From the NCBI GenBank assembly GCA_026991065.1, contig JALXCG010000736.1, forward strand, positions 1-11,868: 11,868 nucleotides of DNA. Direction: 5' to 3'. Made by a program: the position numbers and the translations under genes. The notes beneath the pieces are model-generated. The model worked only from the letters and a program-made list of their open reading frames with translations, searched no databases and was not told the origin of the DNA. This document shows positions 1 to 7,153 of this stretch, one piece after another; position 1 is the first letter of the stretch; each line of letters opens with the position of its first letter. Source of the stretch: Gemmatimonadota bacterium (GTDB lineage Bacteria > GCA-2686955).

Positions 1-140
1 CTGCTGGCGAGTGCGGGCAATACGGGCCTGCAGAGTGGGAGCAGCGACTGCTGATTGCTCCAGCATAACCGTTGCTGGCGCAATGCGTCACCGGCAAGCG
101 TGAGAAACCCGCGCAGATCGTTGTCCGTCGGGCATCCGGC

Positions 141-169
141 TTGACGTGGGGGGTTCGATCCGGTAACAC
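141..169 (+). promoter_or_regulatory. Weak sigma-70-like promoter candidate for the FadL-type gene
   Basis: TTGACG at 141-146 matches five of six bases of the -35 consensus. It is followed after 17 bases by TAACAC at 164-169, which matches only three of six bases of the -10 consensus. If used, it would give a leader of about 225 bases before the ATG at 401. The -35 box and spacing are good and the -10 box is poor, so this is only a candidate. Confidence 0.25.
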
Positions 170-240
170 AGAAACAAGGCTGGGCTTGCCCGGAAAAAGC
201 GGTAGGCTCTGATATCGTCGTCCCAATCCCACACCACCCA

Positions 241-279
241 TATCCTCGAAGGCCGGCGGCTCGCACGGACTAGAGGATA
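241..279. repeat. Inverted repeat in the leader of the FadL-type gene
   Basis: TATCCTC at 241-247 is the exact reverse complement of GAGGATA at 273-279, with 25 bases between the arms. A perfect 7-base pair in non-coding sequence could be an operator half-site pair or the base of a leader stem-loop. It lies about 120 bases before the start codon. A 7-base match can occur by chance over a few hundred bases, so the functional reading is weak. Confidence 0.3.
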
Positions 280-330
280 CCGCCCGCAATCTCCCCACTA
301 CGATCTTGTGCCAGACCCCGGTGCGAAGCG

Positions 331-379
331 AGGATCTTCGCGAGGGGGGGCAGGCTACTCGCAGGATGACCGAGGGGGG
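331..379 (+). repeat. Imperfect direct repeat ending in G-tracts, in the leader of the FadL-type gene
   Basis: AGGAT-CTTCG-CGAGGGGGG at 331-349 recurs as AGGAT-GAC-CGAGGGGGG at 363-379. The first copy's G-run is seven long (344-350) and the second's is six (374-379). Both lie just before the ribosome-binding site at 389-393. They could be slippage-prone tracts or binding sites, or the remnant of a small duplication. Confidence 0.45.
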
Positions 380-400
380 CGCGGAACTGGAGAACAACGT

Positions 401-1777
401 ATGAGATCCACATCGATTCCCGCAGTGCTCGCTGCCGCAGTTGCGTTTTGCTCTGCAGGCGACGCGCATGCAGCCGGCTTCGCGCTGGCTGGTGTAGGCG
501 CTCGGGCCAATGGGCTTGGCGGCGCGTTTCACGCCGTCGCCGACGATGCTACGGCCATCTACTGGAATCCCGCCGCGCTCTCGACCTTCGATGGCTGGCA
601 AGGGACGCTGGGAAGCTCCTTCATCGCCTTGACCGGAGATTTTCAGCCGATCGACCCGATCGCGGGCTATGACGAGCGCATCTCCACTGATCTCGATGCC
701 GATGTCGCGACTGTCCCCTACGCCGCGATCGCTTGGGGCAATGGCTCGATCGGTGGTGGCATCGGGGTCTATGTTCCGCACGGTTTGAAACTGGGCTGGG
801 ATCTCTACGACCTGCCCCACGGCTACAACAACAACCTGACCTATCCGCGCAACGATTGGACGGTGGATCTCAGCCTCATCGATATTCAGCCGACAGTTGC
901 GATCAAGGTGAATGATCGCGTGCATTTTGGTGTGGGGGCGGTGTTCCATGTGGCCGACGCCACCCTGCAGAAGCCGCAACTCTCTCCCACCGGCCTGGAA
1001 GATCCCACGGACTATCTGGTGACCGATGTCGTGATCGAGGGAGATGCCGTTGGCTTCGACGCGGTCGCAGGCTTCTTCGTTCAGCCCACCGAGCAGATTG
1101 ACCTGGGGTTGGTCTATCGTCTCGGCAGTACGATCACGATCGACGGCGATGCTACGTTCTCCTCCTATATGCCTTCGCTCTTTCCCTATGTCTATGGCAC
1201 TCCGGATCTGATCACCGCCAAGACTCCGGCCAAGACCGATCTGTCGATTCCCGGCTCTCTCTCCTTCGGTGCTGCTTTCCGACCGACCGACAACCTTCTC
1301 TTCAGCACCTCGTTCACCTGGACCGAATGGTCGAAATTCGAGCGTCTGGATCTCGACTTCCAGGAAACCGACCTGGATGGCAATCCGGTGATGGTCGCCG
1401 GCTTGTCGCCGGTTGAAGATAGCACCATAAACTACGACTGGGATGACACCTGGCGCATCGCCGTTGGCAGCGAATGGGACGTGGGTCGTTTTGCCCTGCG
1501 GGCCGGCTACTTCTACGAGACCAGCGCGACCCAGGACCGGACGATGAGCCCGCTCATCCCGGATGTGGACGCGCAGAACTCATTCAACGCGGGCATCGGA
1601 TTCGCGCTTACCGACCGTGTGCGGATCGACGCCATCGGCGAGTACTTCCTGGAGATGAACCGGGATGTCACGAGCCACTTCCCCGTGGATACATCCACCG
1701 GCGAGATGGACAATCTGCCCGGTCACTACACGGCCGCGGTGAACGCCTTCAATATCCAACTCAGCTACGGCATCTGA
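401..1777 (+). CDS. FadL/OmpP1/TodX-family outer-membrane channel
   Basis: This encodes a 458-residue precursor, close to the size of E. coli FadL. The family forms outer-membrane beta-barrels that admit long-chain fatty acids or other hydrophobic molecules. Residues 1-24 form a signal peptide (alanine-rich core, AHA cleavage motif). The mature protein begins with the family's N-terminal hatch segment: A-G-F at 25-27, G-A-R at 33-35 and the W-N-P-A-A signature at 55-59. The body alternates polar and hydrophobic residues like barrel strands, and a PLIPD motif near residues 384-388 matches late family strands. The ATG at 401 is chosen because GGAGA lies 7 bases upstream and because the longer GTG start at 308 would bury the signal peptide behind charged residues. 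A lipoprotein esterase follows after 75 bases on the same strand, suggesting co-transcription. Family assignment is firm; the substrate is unknown. Confidence 0.9.
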   Translation: MRSTSIPAVLAAAVAFCSAGDAHAAGFALAGVGARANGLGGAFHAVADDATAIYWNPAALSTFDGWQGTLGSSFIALTGDFQPIDPIAGYDERISTDLDADVATVPYAAIAWGNGSIGGGIGVYVPHGLKLGWDLYDLPHGYNNNLTYPRNDWTVDLSLIDIQPTVAIKVNDRVHFGVGAVFHVADATLQKPQLSPTGLEDPTDYLVTDVVIEGDAVGFDAVAGFFVQPTEQIDLGLVYRLGSTITIDGDATFSSYMPSLFPYVYGTPDLITAKTPAKTDLSIPGSLSFGAAFRPTDNLLFSTSFTWTEWSKFERLDLDFQETDLDGNPVMVAGLSPVEDSTINYDWDDTWRIAVGSEWDVGRFALRAGYFYETSATQDRTMSPLIPDVDAQNSFNAGIGFALTDRVRIDAIGEYFLEMNRDVTSHFPVDTSTGEMDNLPGHYTAAVNAFNIQLSYGI

Positions 1778-1783
1778 CACCCG

Positions 1784-1800
1784 GTCCGGCTTTGCCGGGC
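1784..1800 (+). other. Intercistronic hairpin between the channel and esterase genes
   Basis: Bases 1784-1790 pair with 1794-1800 around a TTT loop, giving seven pairs including one G-U. It sits seven bases after the channel's stop codon. No T-run follows, so it is not a convincing terminator. It may stabilise the upstream message or cause partial attenuation before the esterase. Confidence 0.35.
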
Positions 1801-1852
1801 ATGTGCTACCCGAACCGGCGCACCCGCGTGAGTCGGTTGAGGAAGAGATACG

Positions 1853-3190
1853 ATGAAACGATATGGAAGTACACTGATGTTGGGGCTGGGGGTTGCCGCC
1901 CTGGCCGGATGCAGCGATGACGTGGTCGTGGTGGCCACGCCGCACCCCTCCAGCGTGGTCGAAGAGGTCACGGTCACCGAAGATGTTGCGGCCATGATCG
2001 GCGGTACGCAGAAGACGATTCCGACTCTGCTCAATCCCGAACTCGCGCCCAGCGCTCCGACCTTTTTTGTCTACCTGCCGTCGGATGATCCGAATGCCGG
2101 CCCCTATCCCGTGCTCTATCTTCTGCATGGTTTTGGCGGCGACCAGACCTACTATGCCTATTTCCATGGGATCCAGAGCTTGCTCGACGACCTGATCCAG
2201 GCGGGAACAATCGAGCCGATGATCGTGGTTATGCCGAACGGCATGTCGGACATGATCGGAAGTTTCTATACCGATTCGGTGTTTGATGAAACGCTCGGCG
2301 TGAGTGTTCCCGAGAATGTCGCATTCGGCGCTTACCAGTCTTATCTCCTGGGCGTGATGCAGCAGGCCGAGGCATCTTTTAACGTAGACGTCGATCCCCT
2401 GACGCTGGACCGCCTCGCCGTGGGCGATCTGCCGGCTCCGACCAACCGCGCGATCGCCGGGCTCTCGATGGGTGGCTATGGGGCAGCGATTGTGGCGGAG
2501 AAGGTGCCGGTTTTCACTGCGGTTGCCTCGCACTCCGGTCCGCTCAATTTTGCCAATATGCTGGAGGTGGATCCGCTGCTGGGCGCTTCTGTGCCTCAAA
2601 TCATGCTGATGGAGACCGCGAACGCGCTGGGCACTCCGCTGCTGAATGCTGGCAGTGCGTCGCTGATTGGTAGCGACGATGCGCCGTTCACCACCTTCGC
2701 ATTTGCGATGGCGGCGGCTTTCTCGCCCTATGCCGGCACTCCCTTCGATTTTGACATGCTGGTGGATCTCGATGGCGACGCATCCAACAACTACCAGTAT
2801 CCGCTTTCTCAGGTGGCCGGTGACGACACGCCCGACGATTCGAGTGACGATCTGTGGCTCGGGGTGACTCTACCCCTGGATGCATCGGGCCGAACCGTGG
2901 ATGCTGTTTTTGATCGCTGGCTCGCGTATCACGATGCCTATACTCTTCTTGGCTCACCAGCGGTAGCAGGCGCTTTGGTCGCTGTCGATACCGACTTTTT
3001 CATCGATGTCGGCAACGCGGATGAGTTGGGTTTGGCCGACGACGTGGCCGAATTCGCCGACCTGGCGGAGCAGCAACTGGGGGCGGAACAGGTGGAGTTC
3101 CAGACCTTCGCCGGAGACCACGCGAGTCTGATCCGCTCGCGGCTCGAAGTCTCACTGCCGTGGATCTCGTCGATTTTCGCCGAAGAATAA
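1853..3190 (+). CDS. Lipoprotein alpha/beta-hydrolase, putative esterase (esterase-D-like superfamily)
   Basis: This is a 445-residue putative envelope esterase. Residues 1-20 are a lipoprotein signal with lipobox L17-A18-G19-C20, so Cys20 should be lipidated. Residue +2 is Ser, not the Asp that retains lipoproteins in the inner membrane of enteric bacteria. The hydrolase core shows H92-G93-F94-G95-G96 (oxyanion region), the nucleophile elbow G203-L204-S205-M206-G207, a likely acid D390 in G-N-A-D-E, and a likely catalytic H423 in G-D-H-A. The whole resembles PF00756-type putative esterases. Between the elbow and the acid there is a long insert with an EF-hand/dockerin-like loop at residues 305-313 (D-L-D-G-D-A-S-N-N). 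TGAGGAAG lies eight bases before the ATG. It follows the FadL-type channel and ends in a strong terminator, so the two probably form a unit that hydrolyses ester substrates and imports the products. Class is well supported; substrate is unknown. Confidence 0.85.
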   Translation: MKRYGSTLMLGLGVAALAGCSDDVVVVATPHPSSVVEEVTVTEDVAAMIGGTQKTIPTLLNPELAPSAPTFFVYLPSDDPNAGPYPVLYLLHGFGGDQTYYAYFHGIQSLLDDLIQAGTIEPMIVVMPNGMSDMIGSFYTDSVFDETLGVSVPENVAFGAYQSYLLGVMQQAEASFNVDVDPLTLDRLAVGDLPAPTNRAIAGLSMGGYGAAIVAEKVPVFTAVASHSGPLNFANMLEVDPLLGASVPQIMLMETANALGTPLLNAGSASLIGSDDAPFTTFAFAMAAAFSPYAGTPFDFDMLVDLDGDASNNYQYPLSQVAGDDTPDDSSDDLWLGVTLPLDASGRTVDAVFDRWLAYHDAYTLLGSPAVAGALVAVDTDFFIDVGNADELGLADDVAEFADLAEQQLGAEQVEFQTFAGDHASLIRSRLEVSLPWISSIFAEE

Positions 3191-3221
3191 ACCGCGGTTG
3201 ACCGAAGACTCTGAGTGGTGC

Positions 3222-3256
3222 GGCGGCGCTGGTGCTAGAACCGGCGCCGCCTTTTT
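3222..3256 (+). terminator. Strong intrinsic terminator of the channel-esterase unit
   Basis: Bases 3222-3233 pair with 3240-3251 over twelve positions (one G-U) around a six-base loop, followed directly by TTTTT at 3252-3256. It begins 31 bases after the esterase stop. The T-run exists only in the plus direction, so it terminates plus-strand transcription only. The loop contains the stop codon of the convergent kinase gene, and the stem encodes that protein's arginine-rich tail. Confidence 0.9.
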
Positions 3257-6200
3257 GTTGCTGTGCCGCTTACCGACCGGCTGCGGACTGGATGGCCCCA
3301 ACCCAAGAGATCGAAGCGTGCATTCGCCCGGTTGCGCCACTCGTTGGCCATCTGCTCATTGCCGTCTTGTTCGAGCAGGTCCGCCTGCGCGGACTCATAG
3401 GCTGCCCGGCCAAAGGTGGAATTTTTCCCACACTCCTTGAGTTCTATCAGCTCTGGTGTTGTGCGGCGAAGCGTAGCCAGCTTTCGGTGTGCCCGCAGCG
3501 CCCACAGACGGGCGAGGATTCGCACGACATCTCCGAATGGGGCATCAACCTTGGGTGCTTCCGCGAGTACTTTTTCGATCTCGCTCCGTTCCTCCTGCGC
3601 CAGACTGGACCGGAGCAAAATCTGCCACGCTTCCCAGGAATGTTCGGCCAGGGGTTGTTGGGGATGACTCAGGATTGCACCCGCGGCATCGGCGGCGACT
3701 TGATAGCGACCACAGGCCAGGTCCAGGTTCGCCTGGAGCAGGCGGGTATCTATTCCGTCGCTCTTCAGGCCGATTCTTCGGGCGACTCGAAGGTGTTCAT
3801 TGAGGGTTCTTGCGGCCAGTTCTCTCTGCCCACGATAGATGGCGACAGTTGTCAGATTGAAGAGTACTGTCGCTGTCTGGTGTGGGGGCAGTGCGCTGAC
3901 CGCGCGGACCAGGGCGTCCTGGGCGCGGATCATGTTTCCGGAGCGGATATGCACAACCCCGAGGCTGGAGTGGAGTTTTGCTGCCTGGTCGTAATAACCA
4001 AGCGCCTCCTGGGAGCGGGCTCGCTCCTCGAGCAGTTCGACCCACGGCCGTATGGAGTTGAGCCGGTGTGCCGGGGTGTAGTTGCAAACATTCCGCAGGT
4101 CGACGTCGGCCGCTTCACTACAACCGTTCGCCAATGTGTGGTTGGCCAGGCGGATTGCGAGATGGAACGCAACGTCCGGACGACTGAGTGCGGACGCCGG
4201 TGCGAGACACAGTTGGCCGACAAATTGGGCGTACTCGAAATGCTCTTTCCGTCGACAGCGAGCCGAAAAGGCAATCAGCGAGTGAACGTACTCATCTATG
4301 TGTGAGTCGGTAAGGTCGCCCGCGTGCGGTGCGACGGTGATGTCGCGGAACTCCTGCAGCATCTCTATGGTGTCCCGGATGACCTGATGCTCTTGAGCAC
4401 CATCAGTTCGGAGTGCCTCCAGGTGTTGCTCAAACTCCGCTTGCGACAAGAGGGTCATCAGATGCCATGGAAAGCGCGCACAGGCCAAGGAGCGTCGTCT
4501 ATCTGCGCGAGCCTTGGCCACGGCGTGGTTTGCCAGAGTGTCCCACTGGGGATCGTCGGGCAATAGACCGCGGCGGACAAACTCCATGCGCTGTGCTGAC
4601 CAAGCAATGGGTGACGAGGCGGGTAGCTCACTCAGGGCACGCTCATGTTCTCGGGCGCGCTCTTTGCTGCTCATGAAAGCCTTTGCACAAACCAGGCGGC
4701 GTCCCCAACTCTCTTGGGGTAGTAGCTGTAACTTCATCCCCGCGCGGATCCAATTCCACTCCGCCGCCCAGTGCCGGGATTTGCGACAGTGCGCGATCTG
4801 ACGACGCAAGCGGCGCCGCGCGCAGTCCGGATCCGCGATCCGCGCATGCTCCTGAAGGGAGCGGGGAGAACCGATAAGGAGGTGACGTTGCTTCGGCGAA
4901 AGGGCGCGATCGATCCGCAGGCGCTCCTGGCGGGGGAGCTTTTCGGCAATTAGCGTTACAACACCGGGGGATGTGAGAAGGCGGCGCCACTGTGGGGGGA
5001 GTGCATGCGCCATCCTTTCCAACTCTGTGCTGGCGCCGATCAGCCAGAGGAAGGCAGCTCTCTCCAAGCTGCTGGAATTGGTGACGTAGTGCCGGACCCA
5101 CTGCGCTACCCGCTTCTCCAGGTTGGCATTCGGGCCGTCGACTTCGCTGCGCAGCAAGAGTGGATGACCCCCGTGGGGGGAGGCGGAGAGCAGCGGAATC
5201 TCGCGGCGCCGCAGCCAGCGAACAGCCTTTGAAGGCGGCAGCGGCCGAAGCGGACAGCGGGAGACGTTCCACGAAGGGTGAGAAATGGGGGGCAGTGCGG
5301 AATCCCCGGCGCTGATCACCAGGATCAAGGAGGCCGGATCATCTGCCCACGCGGCAAGAGGCGGAGCATCGCTGGCGAGTTCCGGGCTGTCACAAAGAAT
5401 TGCCAGCGGTACCGATGTCCCGGGACCCGAATCTCCGATCAGACGCGGCGGTCCTTCTTCGGGCGGCGAAGCCCAGCGCAGGATGCGCCAGCCGTGTTGA
5501 CGCAGCCCACATTCGAGACTCTCCAGGAATGAGGTCCGGCCGCTGCCGGGTGGTCCCCAGCAATGCAGGATGTGGCGCCCATCCGGTTGCCGGCGGCGAC
5601 CGATCCAGCGCAGGCAGCGGCGCAGCGAGCGGGGCCGAATTGTCGTGATGTCGACCACCAGAGGGTTGACCGTGAAGCTCGTGCCGAAGAGTGTGTTGAG
5701 CCCGCTCAGTGCCCGCAATGCGTCGGCGTAGCGATGCGTGGGGAGGTCGGATAGACAGCGGCTCAGGAACTCGTGCCAGTTGGAGCGAAGCGTGTCCGAC
5801 TCCTTTTCCAGAGCCGAATGCAGATCCGCGACCCACCACTCGGGGTTGTCTTCAGTCGACTCCGGCGGCAGTTTTCCGGTGAGTCCCTGCACTGCCAGCA
5901 CACCGACTTGCCAGATATCCGCGGAGAGGGAGATCTCATCCCCCAACGGAGCGGTTCCATCGATCCGTCTGACCAACTCAGGGGCAATATAGCCGCGAGT
6001 GCCATGGAGTGCCCGAAGTTTGCCGGCTTCGGCCGGCCGGAGGGCGTGGCCGAGGTCCAGGATGGTGACTTGTTCATCCCGGACTCGGAGATTGACCGGG
6101 GTCAGATCCAGGTGCATCCAGCCCATCCGGTGCATTTGGGCGAGCCCCTGCAACAGCGATGCGACCAGGGAGAGCATTTTGTCCGGAGAACTGCGCCGCC

Positions 6201-6480
6201 TTGGCCACTGCTTGCCGTCTATCCACTCCAGAACCAGGAACGGTCCCGGGACCAAGGCGCCCCGGGCGGTCGCGATTGCCGGAGCGAGATCGATGGTGCG
6301 AACCACTCCGCGTCCCCCAACGTCGCGACCGACCTGGTATTCACGCGCCAGGTTCGCGGAGTCGTTTCGCGCGGGTTTGAGTGCGACTTCAGCGCCGGTG
6401 AGACGATCGGTTCCGCGGAGAATCGGGCCCTGGCGAGATCCGCGGCGGTTGAGCACGAAGCGGGGTTCAGCGATGACCAT
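3235..6480 (-). CDS. Serine/threonine protein kinase fused to a STAND-like ATPase and TPR region
   Basis: This is a 1081-residue signalling protein. Residues 1 to about 270 are a eukaryotic-type kinase: V-A-L-K with K35, a candidate helix-C E47, catalytic loop H123-L124-D125 with N130, D142-L143-G144 in place of DFG, A166-P167-E168, and D188 in the D-I-W motif. The catalytic residues are present, but Leu replaces Arg in the HRD motif and the glycine loop is degenerate. A P-loop follows at 309-317 (G-P-P-G-S-G-R-T-S), with Arg315 where the Walker lysine normally sits and a Walker-B-like L-A-I-L-C-D ending at D364. Residues from about 820 to 960 look like TPR helices (for example around 829-860), and the tail is arginine-rich. 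Kinase-ATPase-TPR fusions such as PknK act as cytoplasmic signal integrators. No DNA-binding or membrane segment is evident. No Shine-Dalgarno precedes the ATG, and an in-frame TAA lies 9 bases upstream of it. It follows a small gene by 53 bases. Confidence 0.85.
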   Translation of the reverse strand: MVIAEPRFVLNRRGSRQGPILRGTDRLTGAEVALKPARNDSANLAREYQVGRDVGGRGVVRTIDLAPAIATARGALVPGPFLVLEWIDGKQWPRRRSSPDKMLSLVASLLQGLAQMHRMGWMHLDLTPVNLRVRDEQVTILDLGHALRPAEAGKLRALHGTRGYIAPELVRRIDGTAPLGDEISLSADIWQVGVLAVQGLTGKLPPESTEDNPEWWVADLHSALEKESDTLRSNWHEFLSRCLSDLPTHRYADALRALSGLNTLFGTSFTVNPLVVDITTIRPRSLRRCLRWIGRRRQPDGRHILHCWGPPGSGRTSFLESLECGLRQHGWRILRWASPPEEGPPRLIGDSGPGTSVPLAILCDSPELASDAPPLAAWADDPASLILVISAGDSALPPISHPSWNVSRCPLRPLPPSKAVRWLRRREIPLLSASPHGGHPLLLRSEVDGPNANLEKRVAQWVRHYVTNSSSLERAAFLWLIGASTELERMAHALPPQWRRLLTSPGVVTLIAEKLPRQERLRIDRALSPKQRHLLIGSPRSLQEHARIADPDCARRRLRRQIAHCRKSRHWAAEWNWIRAGMKLQLLPQESWGRRLVCAKAFMSSKERAREHERALSELPASSPIAWSAQRMEFVRRGLLPDDPQWDTLANHAVAKARADRRRSLACARFPWHLMTLLSQAEFEQHLEALRTDGAQEHQVIRDTIEMLQEFRDITVAPHAGDLTDSHIDEYVHSLIAFSARCRRKEHFEYAQFVGQLCLAPASALSRPDVAFHLAIRLANHTLANGCSEAADVDLRNVCNYTPAHRLNSIRPWVELLEERARSQEALGYYDQAAKLHSSLGVVHIRSGNMIRAQDALVRAVSALPPHQTATVLFNLTTVAIYRGQRELAARTLNEHLRVARRIGLKSDGIDTRLLQANLDLACGRYQVAADAAGAILSHPQQPLAEHSWEAWQILLRSSLAQEERSEIEKVLAEAPKVDAPFGDVVRILARLWALRAHRKLATLRRTTPELIELKECGKNSTFGRAAYESAQADLLEQDGNEQMANEWRNRANARFDLLGWGHPVRSRSVSGTATKRRRRF

Positions 6481-6533
6481 CCGCAGATGTTAGACAAGCC
6501 AGGGCTGAATTGCAGCGATTGATTTCCCGTTTC

Positions 6534-6920
6534 TCACAGATCCGGGATGGCGATCGCGGTTTCGGTCCGGATCACCCACGGGTCATTACCATCGCGCATC
6601 CGAACCAGAATATTCCAGTTGGACGGCTGCGGAAAATCCGCCGGAATTGTCTGTGCGTGGTGCACTTCGTAATCGTCACTATCAACACTATAGTCATCCG
6701 GACCGTCGCCGCTGCGGGTCTCCCCATTGCCGTCGGTTCGCTGGAAGTCGGTCCGCAGCTTGACCGTGTGGGGCAATGTGGGAGAACTGCCTACGCGGTT
6801 GATGACAATGTTGAGGTTGACAGTCCCTCCGGGGTCGACCTCAATTGGGGGGACTCTGGCCTGCATGCTTTGGAAGTTGTCGACGGGAGTGGTGCTCGCG
6901 GTCCAATCGGAATTCGCCAT
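6534..6920 (-). CDS. Small acidic beta-rich protein of unknown function, upstream of the kinase
   Basis: I do not recognise this 128-residue protein. The start is set by GAGGAGG at 6933-6927, six bases before the ATG; an in-frame ATG 15 bases further upstream would place this site inside the gene. There is no signal peptide, lipobox, membrane segment or cysteine. Residues 24-60 read like paired beta strands around P-G-G-T (31-33), and residues 103-126 again alternate like strands, which suggests an immunoglobulin-like beta-sandwich. Between them, residues 63-85 form a Gly/Asp-rich loop that could bind metal. It is the first gene of a minus-strand pair, with 53 bases to the kinase-ATPase-TPR gene and no terminator between, so co-transcription is likely. 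It may be a ligand, substrate or partner of the kinase. The coding call rests on the strong ribosome-binding site and the composition; function is open. Confidence 0.7.
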   Translation of the reverse strand: MANSDWTASTTPVDNFQSMQARVPPIEVDPGGTVNLNIVINRVGSSPTLPHTVKLRTDFQRTDGNGETRSGDGPDDYSVDSDDYEVHHAQTIPADFPQPSNWNILVRMRDGNDPWVIRTETAIAIPDL

Positions 6921-7023
6921 TGCGGTCCTCCTCAAAGCTGTAGCTGAATCGCAGCCGCCCGCTTGCCTGGAATCGGAACCTGGCGAACCGACCGGCCACT
7001 CAGATCTCTACATGAGCATACCT

Positions 7024-7069
7024 GAATCGCGCGCGGAGGTGGGAAGGAGAATCCGCCCGCCTCCGATTC
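7024..7069. repeat. Interrupted inverted repeat in the divergent regulatory region
   Basis: CGGAGG at 7034-7039 pairs exactly with CCTCCG at 7060-7065, and GAAT at 7024-7027 pairs with ATTC at 7066-7069 if a six-base bulge is allowed on the left. It lies upstream of the LKR-like promoter candidate and next to the minus-strand -10-like hexamer. That location suits an operator acting on both directions, but the bulge weakens the case. Confidence 0.3.
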
Positions 7070-7083
7070 CGCTCATTGGAGTA

Positions 7084-7113
7084 TTGGGGAACCTGCCGGT
7101 TTTCGGCTAGACT
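7084..7113 (+). promoter_or_regulatory. Candidate sigma-70-like promoter of the LKR-like gene
   Basis: TTGGGG at 7084-7089 and TAGACT at 7108-7113 are separated by 18 bases. They match three of six -35 bases and four of six -10 bases, including the conserved T-A and the final T of the -10 box. Transcription would start near 7120 and leave a leader of about 34 bases before the ATG at 7154. Confidence 0.35.
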
Positions 7114-7153
7114 GCGCGGAAACTCTGTCCCCGGCAGCGAAAGGCAATTCCCA

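Larger units (their letters stand above)
1..400. other. Left-edge non-coding region upstream of the FadL-type gene, possibly with the end of a cut gene
   Basis: No complete gene is supported here. The first 50-70 bases could be the edge of a neighbouring gene, but three readings compete: a plus-strand tail ending at a TGA at 52-54, a plus-strand tail ending at a TAA at 66-68, or a minus-strand start at 66-64 running off the left edge (22 codons, no visible ribosome-binding site). Sequence alone does not decide between them. After base 70 all frames are interrupted or lack protein-like character. The GTG at 308 opens a frame joined to the FadL-type gene, but its 31 codons would put a charged, glycine-rich stretch in front of a good signal peptide, so I treat it as untranslated leader. 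The rest holds a weak promoter candidate, an inverted repeat and a G-tract direct repeat, listed separately. Confidence 0.5.
6921..7153. promoter_or_regulatory. Divergent intergenic region between the kinase cassette and the LKR-like gene
   Basis: These 233 bases separate two divergent starts, so they should hold promoters for both strands. For the plus strand there is a plausible promoter at 7084-7113. For the minus strand I see only a TATGCT -10-like hexamer (7020-7015) without a matching -35. An inverted repeat lies between them at 7024-7069. The short stretch at 6966-6983 repeats CCTGG on both sides of AATCGGAA. No coding sequence is supported here. Confidence 0.5.

Noticed and set aside
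1-66. Minus-strand partial gene starting at 66 and running off the left edge
   Set aside because: Only 22 codons, no ribosome-binding site, and two plus-strand readings of the same bases look equally protein-like.
308-400. GTG start of the FadL-type gene at 308
   Set aside because: It would add 31 charged, glycine-rich residues before a normal signal peptide, and it lacks the well-placed GGAGA that precedes the ATG at 401.
1580-2599. A 339-codon minus-strand frame opposite the channel and esterase genes
   Set aside because: It spans parts of two convincing plus-strand genes and their gap, and its product has no family features.
3232-4305. A 357-codon plus-strand frame opposite the 3' part of the kinase gene
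   Set aside because: It begins inside the terminator and mirrors the TPR region of the kinase, whose kinase and P-loop motifs establish the minus strand as coding.
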